Of a stretch of 64,000 nt of DNA, positions 1-6,928 are shown piece after piece. The stretch is from Agrococcus sp. KRD186 (GTDB lineage Bacteria > Actinomycetota > Actinomycetes > Actinomycetales > Microbacteriaceae): the NCBI RefSeq assembly GCF_017168255.1, contig NZ_JABFAP010000001.1, forward strand, positions 556,007-620,006. The letters are read 5' to 3'. The notes under the pieces were generated by a model. That model did no database searches and was not told the DNA's origin. It saw only the letters and a list, made by a program, of their open reading frames with translations. Positions within the stretch are counted from its first letter, which is position 1, and every line of letters starts with the position of its first letter. Position numbers and translations under genes: made by a program.

Positions 1-1468
1 TGAGCGAGGTGCCGTCGGGGTCTGCCGCGGCCAGCACCGTGCCGGCCTCGGCGCCGTCGAAGACCTCGTCGATCGGCTCGGCGACGACGAAGTCGGTCTC
101 GAGCGCTGCCCGAGCGGCGTCGAGCTGCTGGCCGAGCACCTCCGGCACCTGCAGCTGACGGCGCCCGTCCGAGAGCACGAGCCGCACGATCTCGCCGTTG
201 CCGATCACCGTGCCGGCGCTCGGCTCCGTGCGCAGCACGTGCCCGGCCGCCATGTCGTAGTCGGGCTCGCTCACCGTCTCCACGTCGACGTCGATGCGCT
301 GCTCCGCGAGCGCCAGGCGCGCGTCGGCCTCGGCGACGCCCGCCACGTCGGGCACGGTCGCGCTGCCGCCGGGGCCGCCGTTGAACCACCAGCCGGCGCC
401 GGCGGCGAGCAGCACGCCCAGCAGCACCAGCGCGAGCCAGAGGATGCCGCGTCGGCGGCGCAGGGTGACGCGTCGGGTGAGCGCGGTGGTCGCCCTGCCG
501 TCGCCACCGTCGTGCACGACCTCGGGCTCGGTCACGATCGGCCTGCGCTGCTTCCTCGGCCGCTCGATGATCGTGGTCGAGCGCTCGTCCTCCGAGAGGA
601 AGGGCAGCACGGTCGTCGGCGTGTCGATGCCGCGCTCCCGGATCGCGTGCAGCTCGGCGAGCATCTCTGCGGCGTCGGCGGGCCGCAGGTTCGGGTCGCG
701 CTGGGTCGCCCAGTGCACGAGCGAGTCCAGCGCCTCGGGGATGCCCTGGGCGCTGCGCGACGGCAGCGGCACGTCGTCGTTCGCGTGCTGGTACGCGATC
801 TGCATCGGCTCATCACCCGTGAACGGCTGGGTGCCGGTGAGCATCTCGAACAGCATGATGCCGACCGCGTAGATGTCGCTGCGGGTGTCGGCGATGCCGC
901 GGGTGACGAGCTCGGGGGAGAGGTAGGCGATGGTGCCCAGCAGCGCCTTGCCGGTCGCGGTGTTCTGACTCGCGGCGCGAGCGAGCCCGAAGTCGCCGAT
1001 CTTGATGCGGCCGTCGTGCGCCAGCAGGATGTTCTCAGGCTTGAGGTCGCGGTGCACGATGCCTGCGCGATGCGCGGCGGCGAGGCCTGCCAGCACCGCC
1101 TCGAGCACGTCCAGCGACTGCTCCGGCGTGATGCGGCCGCGCTCGGCGAGCAGGTCGCGCAGCGTGATGGAGGGCACGAGCTCCATCACGAGCCAGGCGA
1201 GGCCGCCGTCCTCGCCCTGGTCGTAGGTGTTGACGACGTTCGGGTGGGCGAGGCGGGCGGCAGCCTTCGCCTCCTGGATGAAGCGCTCCCGGAACTCCGG
1301 GTCGTCGCCCAGGTGCGGGTGCATGACCTTGACGGCGACCTTGCGGTCCAGCCGCAGGTCGAGCCCGGTGTAGACGCTCGCCATGCCGCCGCGCGCGATG
1401 CGATCGCCCACCTCGTACCGACGGTCGATCGTCCGTCCGATGACGGGATCGCGGGAGTCGACGGGCAC
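1..1468 (-). CDS. pknL: Transmembrane Ser/Thr protein kinase with PASTA domains, 3' end cut by window edge
   Basis: A eukaryotic-type Ser/Thr kinase that phosphorylates cell-wall and division regulators from the membrane. The reading frame from a GTG at 1468 shows a glycine loop near residue 20, the AVKVM lysine near 48, the catalytic HRDLKPEN motif near 136, DFG near 155, and one hydrophobic helix near 343-363. Outside the membrane there is one whole PASTA repeat (about 372-436) and part of a second that runs off the left edge. It is divergent from an Rv2175c-like gene and close to a polyprenyl synthetase, DUF3040 gene and mraZ, the order around Mycobacterium pknL (Rv2176), so I use that symbol. 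Mycobacterial PknL lacks PASTA domains, so pknB-like is an alternative name. There is no strong ribosome binding site before the GTG, so the start is less certain than the function. Confidence 0.92.
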   Translation of the reverse strand, partial: MPVDSRDPVIGRTIDRRYEVGDRIARGGMASVYTGLDLRLDRKVAVKVMHPHLGDDPEFRERFIQEAKAAARLAHPNVVNTYDQGEDGGLAWLVMELVPSITLRDLLAERGRITPEQSLDVLEAVLAGLAAAHRAGIVHRDLKPENILLAHDGRIKIGDFGLARAASQNTATGKALLGTIAYLSPELVTRGIADTRSDIYAVGIMLFEMLTGTQPFTGDEPMQIAYQHANDDVPLPSRSAQGIPEALDSLVHWATQRDPNLRPADAAEMLAELHAIRERGIDTPTTVLPFLSEDERSTTIIERPRKQRRPIVTEPEVVHDGGDGRATTALTRRVTLRRRRGILWLALVLLGVLLAAGAGWWFNGGPGGSATVPDVAGVAEADARLALAEQRIDVDVETVSEPDYDMAAGHVLRTEPSAGTVIGNGEIVRLVLSDGRRQLQVPEVLGQQLDAARAALETDFVVAEPIDEVFDGAEAGTVLAAADPDGTSL

Positions 1469-1546
1469 GCAGTGAGGATAGGCGGTGCGGGCGCCGATCC
1501 CGGTGATCCACGCCGATCCGCGCGGGGTTCAGGGCATGATGGATGC

Positions 1547-1969
1547 GTGACGCACGACGCAGCGAACCCAGACACCGTGAATCCAGACACCGCGGCCCAG
1601 GCCCCGATCGCCGACGACGCACCGGCGGCCGACGCCGCGCCGCAGCAGCCCGAGTGGCTCACCGTGCCCGACCTGGTGGAGATCCTCGATGAACCGGTGG
1701 GACGCATCCACCGCCTGATCGAGGAGCATCGCCTGCCCGCGACGCGCAGGAACGGCCCCGTGCAGGTGCCGTCAGCGGTGCTGCGCGACGGCGAGCCGAT
1801 GTCCGAGATCCGCGGCACGCTGCTCGTGCTGCTCGACCTGGGCTTCACTGAGGACGAGGCGCTCGACTGGCTGATCAACGACGACGACGCGCTCGGCACC
1901 ACGCCCGTCGACGCGCTCCGCCAGGGGCGCAAGGCCGAGGTGCGCCGCGTCGCCCAGATGCAGGGCTGA
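1547..1969 (+). CDS. Rv2175c-like winged-helix DNA-binding protein
   Basis: This 140-residue protein begins at a GTG, has an Ala/Asp/Pro-rich tail of about 35 residues, then a helix-turn-helix-like region starting at EWLTVPDLVEILDEP, and ends in a helical segment (LLDLGFTEDEALDWL). It matches the layout of mycobacterial Rv2175c, a DNA-binding protein phosphorylated by PknL. The Thr-rich N-terminus (THDAANPDT) is where a phosphoacceptor would be expected. It is divergent from the kinase with 78 bp between starts, so the two probably share control. The last 30 bases of the gene are part of a 34-bp sequence copied again at 2564-2597. The function is inferred from family and context; the DNA target is unknown. 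Confidence 0.85.
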   Translation: MTHDAANPDTVNPDTAAQAPIADDAPAADAAPQQPEWLTVPDLVEILDEPVGRIHRLIEEHRLPATRRNGPVQVPSAVLRDGEPMSEIRGTLLVLLDLGFTEDEALDWLINDDDALGTTPVDALRQGRKAEVRRVAQMQG

Positions 1970-1972
1970 GCC
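1939..1972 (+). repeat. Left copy of 34-bp direct repeat flanking the GIY-YIG cassette
   Basis: These 34 bases cover the last codons and stop of the Rv2175c-like gene plus two bases, and they are identical to 2564-2597. The offset is 625 bp and the identity stops exactly at both ends (1938 and 1973 differ from 2563 and 2598). Confidence 0.95.
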
Positions 1973-1984
1973 CTTCTCCGTCGC

Positions 1985-2064
1985 TGATCGAGTAGCGCGA
2001 AGCGCGTATCGAGATCACCCCGCGCGGTCGCTGATCGAGTAGCGCGAAGCGCGTATCGAGATCA
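1985..2064 (+). repeat. Two tandem copies of a 33-bp palindromic REP-like element
   Basis: Two identical 33-base copies lie at 1985-2017 and 2032-2064. Each starts TGATCGAGTAGC and ends GCGTATCGAGATCA, with an inner GCGC-GAA-GCGC hairpin and matching outer ends (TGATC/GATCA). A third copy is inverted at 2523-2555, and a relative with a different inner stem is at 42462-42497. Confidence 0.9.
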
Positions 2065-2151
2065 CACCGGCTGCCGTGGGCATCGAGGTCCCGATCCACA
2101 GCCACAGCAAGGCACGTCCGCGCTTCCGTCGTGCCATGGCATCCTCTGCCG

Positions 2152-2481
2152 ATGCCTTGGGTCTACATCCTCCGCTGCCGCGACGGCTCGACGTACGTCG
2201 GGAGCACGCGTGACATCGACCGCCGGCTCGATCAGCATCAGCGCGGCCAGGGTGCCGCGTACACGCGCCGCCGGCTGCCGGTCGAACTCGCGTTCGCGCA
2301 CTTCGACGAGTCAGTGGCTGCGGCGTTCGCGCTCGAGAAGCAGATCCAGGGATGGAGCCGGGCGAAGCGCGAGGCGCTCATCCGGGGCGACTTCCAGGCG
2401 ATCGCTCGGGCTGCGAAGAAGCGCGATTGGGAGGGCTACCGTCGGCGACAGAGCGCACAGGAGCGCGGCGAGCCGGCTTGA
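2152..2481 (+). CDS. GIY-YIG domain endonuclease (UPF0213/YhbQ-like)
   Basis: A 109-residue single-domain GIY-YIG nuclease. The start MPWVYILRC followed by STYVGST is the family's VYIL..(G/Y)IY-YVG core; the conserved Arg of DIDRRLDQH and the Glu of ALEKQIQGW are present. Free-standing small members of this family are widespread and presumed to act on DNA, but their role is mostly unknown. I chose the ATG at 2152 because it puts PWVYIL at the N-terminus as in relatives; a GTG at 2131 would add seven residues. The gene sits alone between two head-to-tail REP-like copies on the left and one inverted copy on the right, all inside a 34-bp direct repeat, so it looks like an inserted cassette. Confidence 0.9.
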   Translation: MPWVYILRCRDGSTYVGSTRDIDRRLDQHQRGQGAAYTRRRLPVELAFAHFDESVAAAFALEKQIQGWSRAKREALIRGDFQAIARAAKKRDWEGYRRRQSAQERGEPA

Positions 2482-2522
2482 GTTCGAGACGCGCTGCGCG
2501 CGCTCCACCGCCGGGGGCTGCG

Positions 2523-2555
2523 TGATCTCGATACGCGCTTCGCGCTACTCGATCA
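2523..2555 (-). repeat. Inverted copy of the 33-bp REP-like palindrome
   Basis: This is the exact reverse complement of the copies at 1985-2017 and 2032-2064. Together they bracket the GIY-YIG gene in inverted orientation. Confidence 0.9.
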
Positions 2556-2563
2556 CCGAGATC

Positions 2564-2597
2564 GGTGCGCCGCGTCGCCCAGATGCAGGGCTGAGCC
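2564..2597 (+). repeat. Right copy of 34-bp direct repeat (duplicated 3' end of the Rv2175c-like gene)
   Basis: Identical over 34 bases to 1939-1972, including codons for RRVAQMQG and the stop. It ends three bases before the stop codon of the convergent polyprenyl synthetase gene, so only this copy would remain adjacent to that gene if the cassette were removed. Confidence 0.95.
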
Positions 2598-2599
2598 GC

Positions 2600-3721
2600 T
2601 CAGCGGTCGCGCTTGGCGACCGTGTCGGCGAGCCGCTCGAGCTCGAGCACTGCCGAGCGCGAGAGCTCGCCCTCGTGCAGCGACTCGAGCGCCTCGCCGA
2701 CCGCGCGGTCGATGAGCGCCTCGAGGCGCTGCGGCGCCTCCGAGCGCTGGATGGCGTCCTGCAGGATCGCGATCTGCCGCTCGTCGAGCTCGCGGTCGCC
2801 CAGCAGCTCGTCGAGCATCGTGCGCACGCCGGAGGAGAGCCGCTGGCGGGCGATCTCCACCAGCACCGTGCGCTTGCCCTCGCGCAGGTCGTCGCCGGCG
2901 GGCTTGCCCGTCACCTCCGGGTCGCCGAAGACGCCCAGCAGGTCGTCGCGCATCTGGAAGGCGACACCGACCGGCAGCCCGTAGCCGGCGAGCGCGTCGA
3001 GCTGCGCCTCGGATCCGCCGGCCAGCAGCGCGCCCAGCGTCAGCGGCGCCTCCACCGAGTACTTCGCCGACTTGTAGATCGCCACGGTGTGGGCGCGGTC
3101 GAGCAGCGTCGCGGGCTCCTGCCTGATCCACGCCGCCTCCTCGAGCACGTCGAGGTACTGCCCGAAGGTGACCTCCTCGCGCATGCGGCGGTAGGCGTCG
3201 TGCACCGCGTCGCCCTGCGCCGCCTGCCTGCATGCGCGCAGCATCCGGTCGTCCGCCCAGTTGAGCAGCAGATCGCCGGCCAGCAGCGCGGCGTGCTCGC
3301 CCCACGAGCCGGCGTCGCCGACCCACTCGCCGTCGCGGTGCAGCGCCTCGAGCGAGCGGTGCATCGACGGGCGGCCCCTGCGGGTGTCGGACTGGTCGAT
3401 GATGTCGTCGTGCACGAGCGCCGCGGCGTGGAAGAGCTCGATGGCGGTGGCGACGCCCACCGCGTCTGCCCAGGCCGGGTCCTGCTCGGTGCCGGTGGTG
3501 TGGGATGCGTCGGGTCGCGCAGCCGTCACGGCATGCCAGCCCCAGAGCACGAAGGCGCTGCGCACGCGCTTGCCGCCGGAGACCATCTCACGCACCAGCC
3601 GGATGAGGGGCGTGGCGTCAGAGGCGAGCTCGGTGAGCGCCGCCTCCCGCTCGTCGAGGTACTGCTGGATCGACGCCTCGACGGCCTGGGCGAAGCGCTG
3701 CTGTGCTGACACAGGGTCCAT
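2600..3721 (-). CDS. idsA: trans-Polyprenyl (geranylgeranyl-type) diphosphate synthase
   Basis: Condenses isopentenyl diphosphate with allylic diphosphates to make the isoprenoid precursors of quinones, carotenoids or lipid carriers. The 373-residue protein has the first aspartate-rich motif HDDIIDQSDTRRG near residue 100, the basic GKRVRS segment near 50, and the second aspartate-rich motif RDDLLGVFGD near 255 followed by KPAGDDLREGKRT. I chose the ATG at 3721 (MDPVSAQQRF); two upstream ATGs (3736, 3775) are in frame but run into the region upstream of the divergent DUF3040 gene. Its position matches Mycobacterium idsA2 (Rv2173) next to the PknL locus. Chain length of the product cannot be told reliably from sequence. 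Confidence 0.92.
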   Translation of the reverse strand: MDPVSAQQRFAQAVEASIQQYLDEREAALTELASDATPLIRLVREMVSGGKRVRSAFVLWGWHAVTAARPDASHTTGTEQDPAWADAVGVATAIELFHAAALVHDDIIDQSDTRRGRPSMHRSLEALHRDGEWVGDAGSWGEHAALLAGDLLLNWADDRMLRACRQAAQGDAVHDAYRRMREEVTFGQYLDVLEEAAWIRQEPATLLDRAHTVAIYKSAKYSVEAPLTLGALLAGGSEAQLDALAGYGLPVGVAFQMRDDLLGVFGDPEVTGKPAGDDLREGKRTVLVEIARQRLSSGVRTMLDELLGDRELDERQIAILQDAIQRSEAPQRLEALIDRAVGEALESLHEGELSRSAVLELERLADTVAKRDR

Positions 3722-3798
3722 GCTATTCAGCCACATGCGATTGACAGCCGGAGGCCGTAGACTGAACGTCCGCACCGGTTGAGCGAAAGGGGTGCGAG

Positions 3799-4176
3799 AT
3801 GGGCCTCTCCGAGAACGAGCAGCGACTGCTCGACGAGATGGAGCGCAATCTCTACAAGCACGAGGCTGACATCGTCAGCACCTCTGCCGGGCCCCGCACG
3901 GTCAACTACACCAAGGTCGCCGTCGGTGTGCTCGGTGTCGTCGTCGGGCTGGTGCTCGTGATCGTCGGCGTGAGTGCCAAGCTCCTGCTCATCGGGGTCG
4001 CCGGCTTCGCCGTCGCGGTCGTCGGTGCGCTCTGGGCGCTCTCGGCCTCGAGGCCCGCAACGGGCGATGAGGTCGCGGCGAAGCGCGCCGCTGGGCAGGG
4101 CCCCGCTGCCCCGAAGCAGGCGCCGAGCCTGATGGATCGCCTCGCGCAGGAGTGGGACGACCGCAACCAGCGGTAG
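3799..4176 (+). CDS. DUF3040 small membrane protein
   Basis: A 125-residue protein with the DUF3040 start (MGLSENEQRLLDEMERNLYKHEADI), then two adjacent hydrophobic helices at about 46-62 and 66-85, and a basic cytoplasmic tail. The family is found almost only in actinobacteria, usually just before mraZ as here. Its function is unknown; the location suggests a link to envelope growth. The ATG at 3799 has a purine-rich binding site (GAAAGGGG) in front. It is followed by a strong terminator, so it is transcribed separately from mraZ. Confidence 0.9.
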   Translation: MGLSENEQRLLDEMERNLYKHEADIVSTSAGPRTVNYTKVAVGVLGVVVGLVLVIVGVSAKLLLIGVAGFAVAVVGALWALSASRPATGDEVAAKRAAGQGPAAPKQAPSLMDRLAQEWDDRNQR

Positions 4177-4209
4177 CCGCTCCACTCCGCTCCACACACC
4201 TCAGCACGC

Positions 4210-4239
4210 AGGGCCGACTCGCAAGAGTCGGCCCTTTCT
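4210..4239 (+). terminator. Rho-independent terminator after the DUF3040 gene
   Basis: An 11-bp perfect stem (AGGGCCGACTC / GAGTCGGCCCT) with a GCAA tetraloop is followed by TTCTCTG. It separates the DUF3040 gene from the division cluster. Confidence 0.9.
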
Positions 4240-4258
4240 CTGTTGCCTGCGCGCGGCC

Positions 4259-4339
4259 GAGATGTGCACGCCCGCGCGTGCAGAGCGCCCGCACTGCGGG
4301 TCGGCGTGCCCGCCGGCGTGCTCGCGGCGTGCACATCTC
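4259..4339. repeat. 14-bp inverted repeat with 53-bp spacer
   Basis: The arms GAGATGTGCACGCC (4259-4272) and GGCGTGCACATCTC (4326-4339) are perfect reverse complements. The spacer itself is G+C-rich and can fold (CCCGCA..TGCGGG). No coding potential is evident. Confidence 0.8.
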
Positions 4340-4447
4340 AGCGTCGGCACCGATGCATCGCGCCGCCTTCGCTCCAGAACCCTCCACCGCATCCGCTCAA
4401 TGAATTATTGAGAACACGCCGTTCTGCATGGCGAATCCTCAGCGATT

Positions 4448-4473
4448 GTGGTGCGAAGTGGAGTAGTGTGGAG
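4448..4473 (+). promoter_or_regulatory. Three MraZ-type operator boxes
   Basis: GTGGTG at 4448, GTGGAG at 4458 and GTGGAG at 4468 are spaced exactly 10 bp apart, ending 50 bp before the mraZ start. MraZ is known to bind short direct repeats with helical-turn spacing in front of its own operon, so these are likely autoregulatory sites. Confidence 0.75.
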
Positions 4474-4523
4474 GAAGTCGGCAGACGCTGGCGGATCTCG
4501 CAGGCCGGACGAGAGGGGGCGAT

Positions 4524-4955
4524 GTGTTCCTCGGCACCCACACGCCCAAGCTCGACGACAAGGGCCGCGTGATCCTCCCCGCCAAGTTCCGGCAGGAGCT
4601 CGAGGGCGGCCTCGTGCTCACGCGCGGCCAGGAGCGCTGCATCTACGTCTTCTCGAGAGCTGAGTTCGAACGAGTGCACGACCAGATCCGTCAGGCGCCG
4701 CTCACCTCCGCTGGTGCGCGCGACTTCCTGCGCCTCTTCCTCTCGGGCGCCTCAAACGAGCAGGCCGACAGCCAGCACCGCCTCACGATCCCGCCGAACC
4801 TGCGCGAGTACGCCGGCCTCGGCCGCGAGCTGACCGTCATCGGCGCCGGCACCCGCGCCGAGATCTGGGACACCGCAGCCTGGAACGAGTACTACGCGGC
4901 CAAGGAGGCCGACTTCGCCTCGACGACGGAGGAGGTGATCCCCGGCATCTTCTGA
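4524..4955 (+). CDS. mraZ: Transcriptional regulator MraZ
   Basis: Two AbrB-like SpoVT domains in 143 residues: the first contains [12 protein letters not shown] (about 12-23) and the second [18 protein letters not shown] (about 80-98), the DXXGR-type signatures of MraZ. The protein forms a ring that binds repeats upstream of the division and cell-wall operon. The start is a GTG at 4524 preceded by GAGAGGGGG; an overlapping ATG at 4522 is out of frame. It heads the cluster, 97 bp before rsmH, with three candidate binding boxes upstream. Confidence 0.97.
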   Translation: MFLGTHTPKLDDKGRVILPAKFRQELEGGLVLTRGQERCIYVFSRAEFERVHDQIRQAPLTSAGARDFLRLFLSGASNEQADSQHRLTIPPNLREYAGLGRELTVIGAGTRAEIWDTAAWNEYYAAKEADFASTTEEVIPGIF

Positions 4956-5052
4956 CCCGGCTCGTGACCCTCAACTGGGCGCCGCGACACACCTTCCCCG
5001 GTGTCGCGTCGCGCGGATGGGGATCAGGAGCCGGGACGGAGCAGGGAACGAC

Positions 5053-6060
5053 ATGGACGCATCCGCCCTCCACACCCCGGTCATGCTCGAGCGCACCCTC
5101 GCGCTGCTCGCGCCCGCGATCGAGGCAGCTGTCGCTGCCGGTCGCACGCCGCTCGTCATCGACGGCACGCTCGGCATGGGCGGCCACACGGAGGCGATGC
5201 TCGCGGCGCACCCGACGCTCGTCGTCGCCGGCATCGACCGCGACCCCGACGCCATCCGGCTCGCGGGGGAGCGCCTCGCACCGTTCGGCGAGCGCTTCAT
5301 CCCCGTGCAGACGACCTATGACCGCATCGACGAGGCACTTGAGGCGGCCGGTGCCGACGCTGCCGACGGCATCCTGCTCGACCTGGGCGTCTCGAGCCTG
5401 CAGCTCGACGCCGCCGACCGCGGCTTCGCCTACGCGAAGGACGCTCCGCTCGACATGCGCATGGGGCAGGCGGGCGACGTGACCGCCGCCACGATCCTCG
5501 CCGAGCGCAGCGACCGGGAGCTCTCGCGGCTGTTCAAGGTGTACGGCGACGAGAAGCTCGCCGACCGCTACGCCCGCGCGATCGTCGCGGCCCGTGCCGT
5601 CTCGCCCATCGAGACCTCGGCGCAGCTCGTCGACATCCTGCAGGCGGCGACGCCGCGGGCGCTCGCCAACCAGGGCCACCCCGCCAAGCGCGTCTTCCAG
5701 GCGCTGCGCATCGAGGTCAACCAGGAGCTCGCGATCCTCGAGCGCACGATGCCTGCCGCGATCGACGCGCTCGCCGTCGGCGGCCGCCTGGTCGTGCTGG
5801 CCTACCAGTCGCTCGAGGACCGCATCGTCAAGCGCGCGCTGCAGGCCGCCGCCGCATCCACCACGCCCCGCGACCTGCCGGTCGAGCTGCCCGAGCACGC
5901 GCCGCACCTGCGGCTGCTGGTGCGCGGTGCCGAGCTCGCCGATGAGGCAGAGCGCGCCGCCAACCCGCGTTCCACGCCCGTCCGCCTGCGCGCGGCCGAG
6001 CGCATCCGACCCCTCACCTTCACACCCGCGACCAGCCCCAGCAGGGGGGAGCAGCCATGA
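5053..6060 (+). CDS. rsmH: 16S rRNA (cytosine-1402-N4)-methyltransferase
   Basis: Methylates N4 of C1402 in the decoding centre of 16S rRNA using S-adenosylmethionine. The 335-residue protein has the start HTPVMLERTLALL, the AdoMet loop DGTLGMGGHTEA at about 37-48, DLGVSSLQLD near 113, and the family signatures DMRMG near 136 and HPAKRVFQALRIEVN near 215. The ATG at 5053 has GCAGGGA upstream. It overlaps the next gene by 4 bp (ATGA), as usual for mraW-ftsL. Confidence 0.97.
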   Translation: MDASALHTPVMLERTLALLAPAIEAAVAAGRTPLVIDGTLGMGGHTEAMLAAHPTLVVAGIDRDPDAIRLAGERLAPFGERFIPVQTTYDRIDEALEAAGADAADGILLDLGVSSLQLDAADRGFAYAKDAPLDMRMGQAGDVTAATILAERSDRELSRLFKVYGDEKLADRYARAIVAARAVSPIETSAQLVDILQAATPRALANQGHPAKRVFQALRIEVNQELAILERTMPAAIDALAVGGRLVVLAYQSLEDRIVKRALQAAAASTTPRDLPVELPEHAPHLRLLVRGAELADEAERAANPRSTPVRLRAAERIRPLTFTPATSPSRGEQP

Positions 6061-6827
6061 GCAACGCCGCCATCGCCAGCATCCACGTCGACCCCTCCGG
6101 TGTCGATCAGCACGGTGTCGATCAGCACGGTGTCGATCACCGCGTCGATCCCGGTCTCGCTCCCGATCCCCGCCGGCACCTGCGGGCGCTGCCCACGCCC
6201 AGCGTGCGACGCGCACCGCGGCTCGTGCACGGCGTGCTCGCCCTCGCCGGCCTCGCGGGCATCGTCGCGGCGCAGCTCGGCCTGACGGTCGTGATCAGCG
6301 AAGGCGCCTACACGCTCAACGCCCTCGGCGGCGAGTCGAGCGCGCTGGCCCGCACCGAGCAGGCGCTGGGGGAGGACGTCGCGGTGCTCGCCTCGCCGCA
6401 GCACGTCGCAGTCGCCGCCGACGAGCTCGGCATGCTCGCCGGGCAGCCCTCGCAGTTCCTGACCCTCTCGGGCACGGCGACCGCCGGCGGCCCCGACGCG
6501 CTGCACATGCAGGTGCCGGCACTCGACCGCTTCGGCATGTACGTGCCCAATGCGCTGCTGCAGACGCAGCCACAGACCGCCGCAGCCGTCGCGCAGGTGC
6601 GCGAGGAGATCGCGCCCTACCCGGGCATGCTACTGCCGGCCGGCGAGGGTGCTCCCGCAGCGGCAGCTGATGACGCGGCCGCCGCAGCGACGACCGAGTC
6701 CGGTGACGGCGCCGCAGCGACGACCGAGTCCGGTGACGGCGCCGCAGCGACGGCCGAGACGGGCGCGGCGGCTGACGCTGCGCAGCCCGCGCCCGGCACA
6801 CTGCTGCCGGCGACTGCGGGCGAGTGA
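6057..6827 (+). CDS. ftsL: FtsL-like bitopic division protein with repetitive tails
   Basis: Assigned by position between rsmH and ftsI and by shape: a cytoplasmic N-terminus, one hydrophobic helix at about 57-80, then an extracytoplasmic segment that would form the FtsL coiled coil (AYTLNALGGESSALARTEQALGED). At 256 residues it is longer than a typical FtsL, mainly because of low-complexity ends: three GVDQH-like 5-residue repeats near residue 15-28 and a 10-residue repeat (AATTESGDGA) twice near 209-228. FtsL, FtsB and FtsQ form the scaffold that activates FtsW/FtsI. Sequence conservation of FtsL is poor, so identity rests on context. Confidence 0.75.
   Translation: MSNAAIASIHVDPSGVDQHGVDQHGVDHRVDPGLAPDPRRHLRALPTPSVRRAPRLVHGVLALAGLAGIVAAQLGLTVVISEGAYTLNALGGESSALARTEQALGEDVAVLASPQHVAVAADELGMLAGQPSQFLTLSGTATAGGPDALHMQVPALDRFGMYVPNALLQTQPQTAAAVAQVREEIAPYPGMLLPAGEGAPAAAADDAAAAATTESGDGAAATTESGDGAAATAETGAAADAAQPAPGTLLPATAGE
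6100..6140 (+). repeat. 15-bp tandem repeat in ftsL
   Basis: GTGTCGATCAGCACG occurs at 6100-6114 and 6115-6129, followed by an 11-base partial copy to 6140. It encodes the GVDQH repeats. Confidence 0.9.
6681..6740 (+). repeat. Perfect 30-bp tandem repeat in ftsL
   Basis: Two identical 30-base units (6681-6710 and 6711-6740) encode Ala-rich repeats with TTESGDG; a diverged third unit follows to about 6765. Exact identity at the DNA level suggests recent slippage. Confidence 0.9.
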
Positions 6828-6928
6828 GGGCGTGGCGACGTGGCTGAGATGCCACCCGCCGATACCGTGCTGACGACCCCGGACAGAGACGACCCTCGCG
6901 CACGCGAGAGAAGGCAGCGGAGGTGACA

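Larger units (their letters stand above)
4177..4523. other. Non-coding region upstream of mraZ
   Basis: This 347-bp gap holds, in order, a terminator (4210-4239), a widely spaced 14-bp inverted repeat (4259-4339) and three 10-bp-spaced MraZ boxes (4448-4473). A weak promoter may lie at 4408-4436 (TTGAGA, 17 bp, GCGAAT). Several short open frames here have no binding site or family resemblance. Confidence 0.7.

Noticed and set aside
239..1546. Long plus-strand open frame continuing upstream of the Rv2175c-like gene
   Set aside because: It is antisense to the PASTA kinase, whose motifs are unmistakable on the minus strand; the product is Arg/Ala/His-rich junk.
4152..4403. Small open frame over the spaced inverted repeat
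   Set aside because: No binding site and composition explained by the palindromes.
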